DNA of 64,000 bases from Chitinophaga ginsengisegetis (GTDB lineage Bacteria > Bacteroidota > Bacteroidia > Chitinophagales > Chitinophagaceae), in assembly GCF_900168065.1 (NCBI RefSeq), contig NZ_FUZZ01000001.1:434001-498000 (forward strand), given 5' to 3'. Below, piece after piece: positions 1 to 8,671 of the stretch. The number at the start of each line of letters is the position of its first letter. The stretch's first letter is position 1. The translations under genes were made by a program, and so were the position numbers. Below the pieces are notes generated by a model. The model did not search any database, was not told the origin of the DNA, and worked only from the letters and a program-made list of their open reading frames with translations.

Positions 1-570
1 AATAGCCAGCAGGCCGATGGTGTTGCCGTTATCTTCCAGGTATTGTTTTACTGACCGGAGTGCAGCCATCATATGTTTTTTAACAGTTTCCCGGGAGATA
101 TTTAACTGGTAGGCGATATCGTCATGCTTAAGCCCTTCCAGGCGGCTCATGCGGTATACCCGCTGCTGTTGTGCCGGCAATTGGCCGATAGCCTTATGCA
201 GTAATTGTTCCAGCTCTTTTCCCAGCGCAGCTTCTTCGGTATGGTTATGATCTTCCCGGAAAGGATACAGCTCCCTGATAATGCTTTCTTCATGCGCCCG
301 GCGTTTCATCCCGTTCAACACCTGGTTGCGGGTCATCCTGTTAATATATGCGGGCAGGTTATCAATGGTGTGCAGCGATTGCCGGTTTATCCAGATCTTT
401 ATCAGTACGTCCTGCACCACATCTTTGGCAATAGTGTCGGATGCCGTCATCCTCAGTGCGAAAGAATAAATAAAGGGATGATAGCGGTCGAACAACTGCC
501 TGAACGCCGACTCCTCTCCCACGGCCAACTGCTCCAGCCATTGCCGCTCCAAATTCATATTTTCTTGCAT
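1..570 (-). CDS. ECF RNA polymerase sigma factor (sigma-70 family), C-terminus cut by window edge
   Basis: Reading the minus strand from the ATG at 568-570 gives 190 uninterrupted codons that run off the window start. The product begins MQENMNLERQWLEQLAVGEE. Region 2 follows (SAFRQLFDRYHPFIYSFALR, then DVVQDVLIKIW), which binds core polymerase and the -10 element. Region 4 follows with its helix-turn-helix (LPAQQQRVYRMSRLEGLKHD, then ISRETVKKHM), which reads the -35 element. This is the usual form of Bacteroidota FecI-like ECF factors, which commonly sit upstream of an anti-sigma FecR and a SusC/SusD pair; those genes would lie outside the window. A purine-rich stretch (gggggaggcag, about 580-590) sits about 10 bases before the start and resembles a ribosome binding site. 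The gene is divergent from the ChrB-AraC gene at 736. Family assignment is secure; the regulon cannot be inferred. Confidence 0.93.
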   Translation of the reverse strand, partial: MQENMNLERQWLEQLAVGEESAFRQLFDRYHPFIYSFALRMTASDTIAKDVVQDVLIKIWINRQSLHTIDNLPAYINRMTRNQVLNGMKRRAHEESIIRELYPFREDHNHTEEAALGKELEQLLHKAIGQLPAQQQRVYRMSRLEGLKHDDIAYQLNISRETVKKHMMAALRSVKQYLEDNGNTIGLLAI

Positions 571-735
571 GTTCCGAAACCTGCCTCCCCCGGCAGTAAT
601 TGGTTGATTTGCGGTTAAAAGTAGTAAAAAACTGATAGTTCCGGTAATATGTATCCCGGCAGCAATGATGCATCTCTTTCTGAATAATAAATGAGCAGAA
701 CTTCCTAACTTCCCACACAACTTTGCATATCAGTT

Positions 736-1578
736 ATGAGATGGATCACCCGGGAACGCCCTAAAATAGACAGGCTCGCCTGCCCCTGGCTTATCAAAAG
801 ATTTGTAGACGCCGGCGCGGAATTTATTTACGTGCCGTTCAATGATGTACTGCCAATGGCCGCCCAACTGAACGCAATCCCCTTTGATATTGCCGGCGTG
901 GAATACACGCACTACGACGATCTCTGCACCTTCGACTATATCATCAAAAAACACCACATTGAAGACAGCGCCGTTCTTGCCTTAGCTCCCATCGTTCGCG
1001 GAGCGGATACCGACCGGCACGACCTCGCCCCGCAGGCATCGGGCCTCTGGGCCATCTCCGCAGGCATGGCCTATGATGAACCGGATGATCATAAGCTGCT
1101 GGAAAAAGGAATGCTGCTGTACGATTCCCTGTACAGCTGGGCCAAATACTTACAACATGTTAAACATACCCAGCAACCTTTTGAAAACCAGCTGCTGGAC
1201 ATCTTTAATAAATTTCTCCAACGCGAAAAAGACACTAAAAAAATACCCGCCTGGGCAAAAGAACTCAAAGAAATTATACAGGACCAGATCGATACCAACC
1301 TCAATCTCAGCCTGAAAGGACTCTCCGAAACACTGCAGGTGCATCCCGCCTATTTATCACGCGAGTTCTCCAAATATTTTGATAACCTTTCCTTCGGGGA
1401 TTATATCCGCAAATTACGGATCGATAAAGCCATTCAGCTCCTCTCCTCCACCAATCATTCGCTCACGGAAATAGCCTATCTCACCGGCTTTTCAGACCAG
1501 AGCCATTTTACCCGGATCTTCAGGGTACATACCGGTAAAAGCCCATCTGCCTATAAAAAAAGTTTGGGGAAAAAGTAA
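736..1578 (+). CDS. ChrB-domain / AraC helix-turn-helix fusion regulator, next to chrA
   Basis: The 280-residue product has two parts. Residues 1 to about 140 match the ChrB C-terminal chromate-resistance domain (PF09828 type): WITRERPKIDRLACPWLIKR at the start, then a VRGADTDRHDLAPQASGLWA block and LLEKGMLLYDSLYSW. Residues about 170-280 are an AraC-type DNA-binding domain with two helix-turn-helix units (LSLKGLSETLQVHPAYLSRE; LTEIAYLTGFSDQSHFTRIF). Classical ChrB is a chromate-sensing repressor of chrA in proteobacteria and has no AraC tail. The gene lies 84 bp upstream of chrA on the same strand, so control of chrA by chromate or a related oxyanion is the natural inference. The start ATG at 736 is supported because the ChrB domain begins immediately. 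There is no signal peptide, so the protein is cytosolic. An older Bacteroidota fusion is as likely as a recent one. Confidence 0.88.
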   Translation: MRWITRERPKIDRLACPWLIKRFVDAGAEFIYVPFNDVLPMAAQLNAIPFDIAGVEYTHYDDLCTFDYIIKKHHIEDSAVLALAPIVRGADTDRHDLAPQASGLWAISAGMAYDEPDDHKLLEKGMLLYDSLYSWAKYLQHVKHTQQPFENQLLDIFNKFLQREKDTKKIPAWAKELKEIIQDQIDTNLNLSLKGLSETLQVHPAYLSREFSKYFDNLSFGDYIRKLRIDKAIQLLSSTNHSLTEIAYLTGFSDQSHFTRIFRVHTGKSPSAYKKSLGKK

Positions 1579-1662
1579 AAACTATCCTAAACCTTCGTTT
1601 TCGTGCTATTTTTTTGTGACGGGTTGTCGGACTTTACAGCCAAATTGAGCTGCTGAAGAATA

Positions 1663-2835
1663 ATGGACACTAATAATACCACACCTTACACGCTTCGCCA
1701 ACTGGTACTTTATTTCCTCGGACTGGGCACCTGGGGCTTTGGCGGCCCGGTAGCGCTGGCCGGCTACATGCACCGCGACCTGGTAGAACAACGCAAATGG
1801 ATCAGTGAAGAGGATTATAAAGAAGGTCTTGCTTTGGCGCAACTCGCTCCCGGACCACTGGCCGCCCAGCTGGGCATTTACATCGGGTATATTCATTACC
1901 GCATCCTGGGCGCCACGCTCGCAGGACTGGCATTTGTGCTGCCCTCATTCATCATGGTGGTGATACTGGGTTTCATCTATACCCAATGGCAGGGAATTCC
2001 CTGGATGCAGGCCGTGTTTTATGGCGTTGGCGCAGCAGTAATAGGGATCATCGCTATGAGCGCCTGGAAGCTCACCCGTAAATCTATCGGCACAGATAAA
2101 TGGCTGACAGGCATCTATCTTATTACAGCCGCCTACACCGTATGGAAAGAAAATGAAAACATCTGGCTTTTCCTCGGCGCAGGGCTTATTTACTGGTGGC
2201 TGAAATCTCCCCGGAAAAAAATATCTCTCCCGAAAAAGAAGCCGGCAGATCTTATTAAATCATTATCATTTCCACTCCTGTTCAATACCTCCCTCTCTAC
2301 ATCAGGCAATACCCTCTGGCAGCTCCTCCTGTATTTTACCAAAGCCGGCGCACTGGTTTTTGGCAGCGGCCTCGCCATTGTTCCATTCCTGTATGGTGGC
2401 GTGGTAAAGGAACATGCGTGGTTAAATGAACAACAGTTTATGGACGCAGTAGCCGTAGCCATGATCACTCCCGGCCCCGTAGTGATAACAGTGGCCTTCA
2501 TTGGTTTCCTGGTAGCCGGCTTTGCCGGCGCCTGTGTAGCGGCTTTAGGTACCTTCTTTCCCTCCTACATTTTTACCGTAGTACCGGCGCCTTACTTCAG
2601 GAAATACGGGAAACATCCCGGTATCAAAGCTTTTGTGGATGGTGTTACCGCTGCCGCTATCGGCGCCATTTCCGGCGCGGTGGTTGTATTAGGCAAAAGA
2701 TCACTGACCGATGCCTATACCATCGCTATTGCCATTATTACAGTGGTTATACTATGGAGATTTAAAAAAATACCCGAGCCACTTATTATCCTCGCAGCAG
2801 CAGGTACCGGGCTTTTACTGAAAAATATCCAATGA
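1663..2835 (+). CDS. chrA: Chromate transporter ChrA, two-domain (long-chain) form
   Basis: The 390-residue inner-membrane protein carries two homologous CHR domains, as in long-chain ChrA proteins (usually about 400 residues). The N-terminal half has the signature GTWGFGGPVALAGYMHRDLV followed by LALAQLAPGPLAAQLGIYIG. The C-terminal half repeats the pattern with AGALVFGSGLAIVPFLYGG and AMITPGPVVITVAFIGF. The hydrophilic linker between halves (about residues 180-205) is lysine-rich (PRKKISLPKKKPADLIK). Known ChrA proteins export chromate using the proton motive force. It follows the ChrB-AraC regulator by 84 bp and precedes an outer-membrane efflux gene by 65 bp, so it may be the second gene of a resistance operon. 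A run TATTTTTTTG at about 1608-1617 could be a weak promoter, but I do not rely on it. Some CHR proteins in Bacteroidota have no tested substrate. Confidence 0.93.
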   Translation: MDTNNTTPYTLRQLVLYFLGLGTWGFGGPVALAGYMHRDLVEQRKWISEEDYKEGLALAQLAPGPLAAQLGIYIGYIHYRILGATLAGLAFVLPSFIMVVILGFIYTQWQGIPWMQAVFYGVGAAVIGIIAMSAWKLTRKSIGTDKWLTGIYLITAAYTVWKENENIWLFLGAGLIYWWLKSPRKKISLPKKKPADLIKSLSFPLLFNTSLSTSGNTLWQLLLYFTKAGALVFGSGLAIVPFLYGGVVKEHAWLNEQQFMDAVAVAMITPGPVVITVAFIGFLVAGFAGACVAALGTFFPSYIFTVVPAPYFRKYGKHPGIKAFVDGVTAAAIGAISGAVVVLGKRSLTDAYTIAIAIITVVILWRFKKIPEPLIILAAAGTGLLLKNIQ

Positions 2836-2900
2836 TTGTAATATCTTAACAGAACATTTCCCACCAGAAAACCGGACCATACTTCTAAACAGTTTGATAA

Positions 2901-4277
2901 ATGAACGTTTACCATAAAAAGATCTTGATCTGCGGTTGTTTCGTCACGCTATCATTATCTGGTATAGCACAGCAAAGAACTATCCGTATCAAAGAATTAC
3001 TATCACTGGTACAATCGCAGCCACACGTAAAGGCTTCAGAACAGCAGTCCCGGGCAGCGGAATATAATATACGTATGGCCCGGAATTCACTGGTGCCGGA
3101 GCTTACCGCGGGGTATCAGGCGGGATATGCTACCTACAACAATATCACAGGCATGAGCTATCCCGGTTTACTTTTACCGATCAGTGGCCCGCCATCCACA
3201 GGAAATACCTACGACCCGGTTCCGGGGACGGCTTTAACGGCCCTGGTGAAATGGAACCCGCTCACCTTCGGACAACGCCAGGCTGCGGTAGAAAAGGCTA
3301 CCGCCCAATATAAACTGGCAGGCAGCTATTATAATGAAGCGCTCTTCCGCCAGCAGTACTTAGCCATATACACTTACCTCGATGCCGTATACCTCCAAAA
3401 ATTATTGTTGAGCTACCAGGCAAATATCGAACGCACACAAGCCGGTTTGCAGCAATCATTGATACTGGCACAACAGGGGTTAAGGCCCGGTATTGACACC
3501 ACACAGTTCCAGTCGGTGCTGGCACAGGCCCGGATGGACCTCCTGACGGCACAACGGCAATACTACGCACAGGTTACAGAGCTCACCCGTCTTGCAGACC
3601 TGCCGGGTAAACCGGACGATATTTTACTGGCAGATACTTCGCTGATAAGCCAGTTCCCTTCCGGCGCCGATACCACTACAAACGTTACAGCACATCCTTC
3701 TTTCCAATATTATCAGACAAAAAAAGAAGTAAGTGAAGCCGCGCTGAAGGAAGCCGGTCGCGCCTGGCGCCCCAAGCTGGATCTCTGGGCCAATGCCTAT
3801 GCCCGCGGTTCCGGCGTGGATGCTTCCGGCAACATCAATAAAGCAGATGGCTGGTCGCTTTCCCGGAAAAACTACGGCGCCGGTATCCAATTGAGTTTTC
3901 CCATCCTGCAGTTTTCACAGGTAAATCTTCAGAAAAAACAATACCGGTTACTGTTGAAATCTGACGAAGCACAACTGGACCAGGTAACACTGAATCTGCA
4001 AAAGCAACAGGAAACAGCACAGTTTAATTACGACCAGAACCTGCTGATTGCACGCCAGGCATTAATACAATCACAGGCCGCGCGGTATGCTTTCGACGGA
4101 TTGAAACTCAGTTATGAAAGCGGGCTGGTAGACTTTACCCGCCTGATGCAGGGACAATATGAATTGTTGAAAGCAGAAACAGGCGAAGCCGGCGCATTCC
4201 TGCAGGCATGGCATGCGCTACTGGAGCTGGCTGCCGCAAATGGCAACCTGCATGTTTTTACAGATAAACTGAAATAA
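2901..4277 (+). CDS. TolC-family outer membrane efflux protein
   Basis: This 458-residue protein has an N-terminal signal peptide (hydrophobic ILICGCFVTLSLSGIA, likely cut after AQQ) and two long helical OEP repeats rich in Gln, Ala and Leu, typical of TolC/CusC proteins. The helical segments include HVKASEQQSRAAEYNIRMAR near residue 40 and KKEVSEAALKEAGRAWRPKL near residue 275, the second OEP repeat. It would form the trimeric outer-membrane channel of a tripartite pump. The RND permease begins 13 bp downstream and the membrane fusion protein follows, so the three are almost certainly co-transcribed and work together. The order TolC-RND-MFP differs from the more common MFP-RND-TolC. No cysteine lipobox is visible in the signal peptide. 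Confidence 0.92.
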   Translation: MNVYHKKILICGCFVTLSLSGIAQQRTIRIKELLSLVQSQPHVKASEQQSRAAEYNIRMARNSLVPELTAGYQAGYATYNNITGMSYPGLLLPISGPPSTGNTYDPVPGTALTALVKWNPLTFGQRQAAVEKATAQYKLAGSYYNEALFRQQYLAIYTYLDAVYLQKLLLSYQANIERTQAGLQQSLILAQQGLRPGIDTTQFQSVLAQARMDLLTAQRQYYAQVTELTRLADLPGKPDDILLADTSLISQFPSGADTTTNVTAHPSFQYYQTKKEVSEAALKEAGRAWRPKLDLWANAYARGSGVDASGNINKADGWSLSRKNYGAGIQLSFPILQFSQVNLQKKQYRLLLKSDEAQLDQVTLNLQKQQETAQFNYDQNLLIARQALIQSQAARYAFDGLKLSYESGLVDFTRLMQGQYELLKAETGEAGAFLQAWHALLELAAANGNLHVFTDKLK

Positions 4278-4290
4278 CGAATCATTCTTT

Positions 4291-7200
4291 ATGAAACTAA
4301 TCATTTCGGCATTAAGGCATCCCGTCACCATACTGGTAGCTGTTATTGCCATCCTCTTCTTTTCTTTCCTCTCCATCCGCAACGCCAAGGTGGATATATT
4401 CCCGCGCCTCGGACTGCCGGTTGTATATGTTGCCCAGCCTTACGGTGGCTTGTCGCCCGAGCAGGTAGAAGGTTTTGTTACTTCTTATTATGAATACCAC
4501 TTTCTATACATCACCGGTGTTAAATATGTAGAGTCGAAAAGTATACAAGGCGCCGCCCTCATCAAAATAGAATTTAATGAAGGCACCGATATGAGCCAGG
4601 CAATGGCGGAAGTAGTCGGTTATGTGAACAGGGCCAGGGCGTTTATGCCGCCCGGTACCGTGCCACCGTTTGTTACCCGGTTCGACGCCGGCAGCGTGCC
4701 GGTGGGACAACTCGTATTCAGCTCCGACAGCAGATCACTGGGGGAAATATCAGATCTGGCGCTGTTCCGCGTGCGACCTATGTTTTCAACACTGCCGGGC
4801 GTATCTGCCCCGCCGCCGTTTGGTGGTAACCAGAAAACAGTGCTGATCACCATAGATCCGGAAAAACTGCGCGGGCATAACCTTTCACCGGACCAGGTGG
4901 TGCAAACCATTGCGAAATTCAACACCATCTCTCCTGCCGGCAATGTACGCATCGGCGATACCACTTACATCACCCCGCAAAACAGTGTCATTGAAACCTT
5001 GCAGGATTTGCAGAACACACCATTGCAATCCGGCGCAGGACCGGCAATATACGTGAAGGATATTGCCAACGTTACGCTGGGCTCGGATGTCACTACCAGC
5101 TATGCACTGGTGAACGGCAAACGCTCTGTTTATATCCCGGTAACAAAACGCGCCGATGCTTCCACCTGGGATGTGGTACAAAGAGTGAAAGCCGCACTGC
5201 CCGACATGCAGGCCGCTATCCCGGAAGATATAAAAGTAACCTACGAATTTGACCAGTCGGGGTACGTGATCAACTCCCTGAAAAGCCTGTTGTTTGAAGG
5301 CGGGCTCGGAGCCCTCCTCACCGGCCTGATGGTATGGTTTTTCCTGGGCGACAGGCGCAGCGCACTCATTGTGATCATGACCATCCCGCTGGCATTATTA
5401 TCCGCGGCTACGCTGTTATACCTCACCGGCCAAACCATCAATATTATGACGCTGGGAGGACTGGCGCTGTCCGTAGGAATACTGGTAGATGAAGCCACCG
5501 TGACCATTGAAAATATTCACCGCCACCAGGAACTTGGTAAAAACAAAGCACGCGCCATCGCAGACGCCTGCCGGGAAATAGCCGCACCAAAACTGCTGAT
5601 CCTCCTGAGTATCCTCGCAGTATTTGTGCCCTCCCTGTTTATGAATGGCGTGCCCAAAGCCATGTTCCTGCCTTTATCACTGGCCGTTGGTTTTGCTATG
5701 ATCGCCTCTTTCCTGTTATCGCAAACTTTTGTACCGGTAGCTGCCAACTGGTTGCTAAAGGACCATCAAACACAACAGGACACCGGATTTTATTATAAAC
5801 TGAAGCAAAAATATATCCACGCGGGACAACGTTTCCATACCGGTTTCGGATGGCTTACCACTTTGTTCCTTGCCGTATCGCTATTGCTCGTAGTGCTGTT
5901 GTTTTCTTTTACCGGCACAGAACTGTTCCCGCAAACCGACAGTGGCCAAACGCAAATTCGTTTACGCTTACCCGTAGGTACCCGCTTTGAACGGACGGAA
6001 GACGCCACCAGGAAACTGCTGCAACTATCAGACAGCATTGCCGGCAAAGGCAACACCGACATCACTTCCGCCTTTATTGGCACGCAACCATCCAGCTTCC
6101 CGGTAAACTATATCCACCTGTGGACCGGTGGCCCGCATGAATCAGTAACAAAAATAAAGCTGAAGAAAGATGTGATTCCGATAGCTGTTTTCAGAGAGAA
6201 ATTACGCGCCGCTGTTGCCAAAGAAATTCCAACAGCCACAGTTTCTTTTGAACCGGGCGACATCGTGGAACAAGTGCTTAACCTCGGCAGCACTAACCCC
6301 ATAGAAATAGCGGTGGTAAACCGCAACCTCGCAGAAGGCCGCAAAACAGCGCAGCAACTGGTACAACAACTGAAGGCCATTCCTTCGTTACGTGATCTGC
6401 AGATTGCCACACCGTTGGACTATCCCGCTATCAGGCTGGAGGTAGACCGCGTAAAAGCTGGTCAGCTTGGCATTTCCGGCGAACAGGCCGCCCGCTCCAT
6501 CGTAACCGCTACTTCTTCCAGCCGTTTTACCTCGCCTAATTACTGGCTCGATAAAACAACCGGAACCGCCTACCAGGTACAGGTGCAATACCCCGAATAC
6601 CGGATGAACAGCACCGCGCAGCTGGAAGCTGTTCCCGTATCAGGTGGCATTGGCAACACGCATTATCTCAGTGAAATAGCCACGTGGAAACGCACGGTTG
6701 TTGCCGGTGAATACGACCGTCTTAACCAGCAACGCTACATCACCATCACCGCAAACATTCAGCAGCAGGATGCCGGAACCGTTTTCAATAAAGTAAACAA
6801 CATTATTTCCGGCATGGGTAAACTACCCAATGGCGCAAAGATCCTGCTGCGCGGACAACCACAGCTGTTACAGCAAACGCTTACCAGCCTGCAGTTTGGA
6901 TTACTGATTGCTATCATCGTGATCTTCCTGCTGATGACGGTTTACTTTCAGTCGTTCCGTGTGGCACTGGCTACCTTGTCCATTATCCCCGCAGTGATAG
7001 CGGGTTCCCTGCTGTTCCTTTTTATTACCGGCAACACGTTGAATATCCAGTCGTATATGGGCGCCATTATGGCTGTTGGCGTAGCCATTGCAAACGCAGT
7101 ACTGTTCATCACCAGCGCAGAGTATAACCGGAAAGAAGAGATTCCATCAGGGCATCTCCGCGCGGCGGAAACGCGCCTCCGTCCTATCCTGATGACCAGC

Positions 7201-7428
7201 GCCGCTATGATAGCCGGCATGATCCCAATGGCAGCGGGCCTTTCTGAAGGGGGCGATCAAACCGCACCGTTAGGCATTGCAGTAATTGGCGGCCTTTTGT
7301 TTTCAGCCATCAGCGTACTGTTTTTCCTGCCACCCGTATATCAGCTGATCATTGGAAGAAGGAAATTTGTAGCTGTTTCTTTAGATCCGGATGATGTAAA
7401 CAGTATTCATCACGACAAACAATCTTAA
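4291..7428 (+). CDS. RND efflux transporter permease subunit (AcrB/CusA superfamily)
   Basis: At 1045 residues this is full length for an RND pump. One transmembrane segment lies near residues 12-30, followed by a periplasmic porter domain, a six-helix bundle near residues 335-490, a second porter domain, and a second helix bundle after residue 870. Transmembrane helix 4 carries LGGLALSVGILVDEATVTIE, the position of the proton-relay acidic residues. The C-terminal bundle has YMGAIMAVGVAIANAVLFIT. Helix 4 has the adjacent Asp-Glu pair of the drug-type group rather than the pattern I recall for CusA metal pumps, but substrate cannot be decided by eye. It lies 13 bp after the TolC-like gene and 17 bp before the membrane fusion protein. 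Placement behind chrA suggests metal or toxic anion defence, though that is only context. Confidence 0.93.
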   Translation: MKLIISALRHPVTILVAVIAILFFSFLSIRNAKVDIFPRLGLPVVYVAQPYGGLSPEQVEGFVTSYYEYHFLYITGVKYVESKSIQGAALIKIEFNEGTDMSQAMAEVVGYVNRARAFMPPGTVPPFVTRFDAGSVPVGQLVFSSDSRSLGEISDLALFRVRPMFSTLPGVSAPPPFGGNQKTVLITIDPEKLRGHNLSPDQVVQTIAKFNTISPAGNVRIGDTTYITPQNSVIETLQDLQNTPLQSGAGPAIYVKDIANVTLGSDVTTSYALVNGKRSVYIPVTKRADASTWDVVQRVKAALPDMQAAIPEDIKVTYEFDQSGYVINSLKSLLFEGGLGALLTGLMVWFFLGDRRSALIVIMTIPLALLSAATLLYLTGQTINIMTLGGLALSVGILVDEATVTIENIHRHQELGKNKARAIADACREIAAPKLLILLSILAVFVPSLFMNGVPKAMFLPLSLAVGFAMIASFLLSQTFVPVAANWLLKDHQTQQDTGFYYKLKQKYIHAGQRFHTGFGWLTTLFLAVSLLLVVLLFSFTGTELFPQTDSGQTQIRLRLPVGTRFERTEDATRKLLQLSDSIAGKGNTDITSAFIGTQPSSFPVNYIHLWTGGPHESVTKIKLKKDVIPIAVFREKLRAAVAKEIPTATVSFEPGDIVEQVLNLGSTNPIEIAVVNRNLAEGRKTAQQLVQQLKAIPSLRDLQIATPLDYPAIRLEVDRVKAGQLGISGEQAARSIVTATSSSRFTSPNYWLDKTTGTAYQVQVQYPEYRMNSTAQLEAVPVSGGIGNTHYLSEIATWKRTVVAGEYDRLNQQRYITITANIQQQDAGTVFNKVNNIISGMGKLPNGAKILLRGQPQLLQQTLTSLQFGLLIAIIVIFLLMTVYFQSFRVALATLSIIPAVIAGSLLFLFITGNTLNIQSYMGAIMAVGVAIANAVLFITSAEYNRKEEIPSGHLRAAETRLRPILMTSAAMIAGMIPMAAGLSEGGDQTAPLGIAVIGGLLFSAISVLFFLPPVYQLIIGRRKFVAVSLDPDDVNSIHHDKQS

Positions 7429-7445
7429 AAAATAAATTTAATCAT

Positions 7446-8528
7446 ATGCGATCCATCGCGTTTATAAGTTTGGTTATAACATTGGCAGCCTGCGGCAATG
7501 CACCGAAGCAACCGGAGCATAAAAATGACAGCCCGGCGCCGGATAGCGTGCCGGTATTCATTTTGAAGCAGGACACTGTTAAGAAAACAATAGAGTTACC
7601 GGCAGAACTCATCCCCTACGAAACCGCAGAATTGTTTGCCAAAGTACAGGGTTTTGTGCGCAGCATGAAAGTGGACCTGGGCGACCGTGTAAAAAAAGGA
7701 CAAACACTGGCCGTAATTGAAGCACCGGAAATTAACAGCCGGCTGGCGGAATCTGAAGCTGCATTACAATCGGCCAAAGCGAAATGGGCTTCCAGCAGGG
7801 ATCATTATGAACGTCTTTACAGGGCGTCGCAGGCGAAAACACCGGGCATCGTTGCCCCGGTTGACCTGGAGCGCAGCCGCAATGTAATGCTGGCCGACAG
7901 CTCCACTTATATAGCCGCAAGCAAACAATCACAATCCTATAAGGCAGTTTCCGGCTACCTGTATATCACCGCTCCTTTCGACGGCGTAGTTACTGCGCGT
8001 AAAGCAGATCCCGGTGCGCTTGTAGGCACCAACGCCATGTTGCTTACCGTTCAGAATAACCGCACGCTGCGTCTTCGTGCAGCCGTTCCCGAGATATATA
8101 CCGCGGCGGCAAGCCCTTCAAAAAATATCGACTTCCGCGTAGATGCCTATCCTACCCAACGCTTTAAAGCCACGCTCACCCGTAAGTCTGAAACTATCGA
8201 CCCCGGCACCCGCACAGAGTTGTGGGAGTTCCAGGTAGATAACAGCGATCACTTACTCAAGGCAGGCGCCTTTGCGTATGTAAAGCTGCCGCTGGAACGC
8301 GGCACTACCTCGTTCATTGTACCGTTTGCAGCCGTAGCCACTACGCAGGAAAGGAAGTTTGTGATAAGAGTGCACCAGGGTCAGGCAGAGTGGGTAGATG
8401 TGCGCCAGGGCATAACGGTAGACGCAGGCATTGAAATATTCGGTAACCTTTCTGCCGGTGATACCTTGCTGAAAAAAGCAACCGATGAAAGAAAACCCGG
8501 CAGCACCGGTACCTGGATATTGAAATAA
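7446..8528 (+). CDS. RND periplasmic adaptor (membrane fusion protein), lipoprotein
   Basis: The 360-residue product starts with a lipoprotein signal whose lipobox LAAC places the acylated cysteine at residue 16. The mature chain has the standard adaptor order: a first barrel-sandwich half with AKVQGFVRSMKVDLGDRVKK and GQTLAVIEAPE (near residues 60-98), a helical hairpin (ESEAALQSAKAKWASSRDHY), a second half (GYLYITAPFDGVVTARKADP), then beta-barrel and membrane-proximal domains. It joins the inner-membrane RND pump to the outer-membrane channel. It lies 17 bp after the permease and is the last gene before a strong terminator at 8550. An adaptor encoded last rather than first is less usual but occurs in Bacteroidota operons. 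Confidence 0.92.
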   Translation: MRSIAFISLVITLAACGNAPKQPEHKNDSPAPDSVPVFILKQDTVKKTIELPAELIPYETAELFAKVQGFVRSMKVDLGDRVKKGQTLAVIEAPEINSRLAESEAALQSAKAKWASSRDHYERLYRASQAKTPGIVAPVDLERSRNVMLADSSTYIAASKQSQSYKAVSGYLYITAPFDGVVTARKADPGALVGTNAMLLTVQNNRTLRLRAAVPEIYTAAASPSKNIDFRVDAYPTQRFKATLTRKSETIDPGTRTELWEFQVDNSDHLLKAGAFAYVKLPLERGTTSFIVPFAAVATTQERKFVIRVHQGQAEWVDVRQGITVDAGIEIFGNLSAGDTLLKKATDERKPGSTGTWILK

Positions 8529-8549
8529 TAATATCATAAATAATAAAGA

Positions 8550-8586
8550 GATGCCCGTCGCATAGTACCTGCGACGGGCATCTTTT
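8550..8586 (+). terminator. Rho-independent terminator after the efflux operon
   Basis: A perfect 13-bp stem (gatgcccgtcgca / tgcgacgggcatc) encloses a 7-base loop and is followed by TTTT at 8583-8586. It begins 22 bp after the stop codon of the adaptor gene and ends the plus-strand run. The converging A-T-R gene ends at 8672. Confidence 0.9.
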
Positions 8587-8671
8587 ATCCGGGCTATCTT
8601 TCCAGGATTAATACAAGCAATAACAAAACAGCAACAATAATATAACTCATCGCTGCAAAGGTACTGACGAA

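Noticed and set aside
205..718. Open frames on both strands over the ECF sigma gene
   Set aside because: They overlap a clear sigma factor and have no motif.
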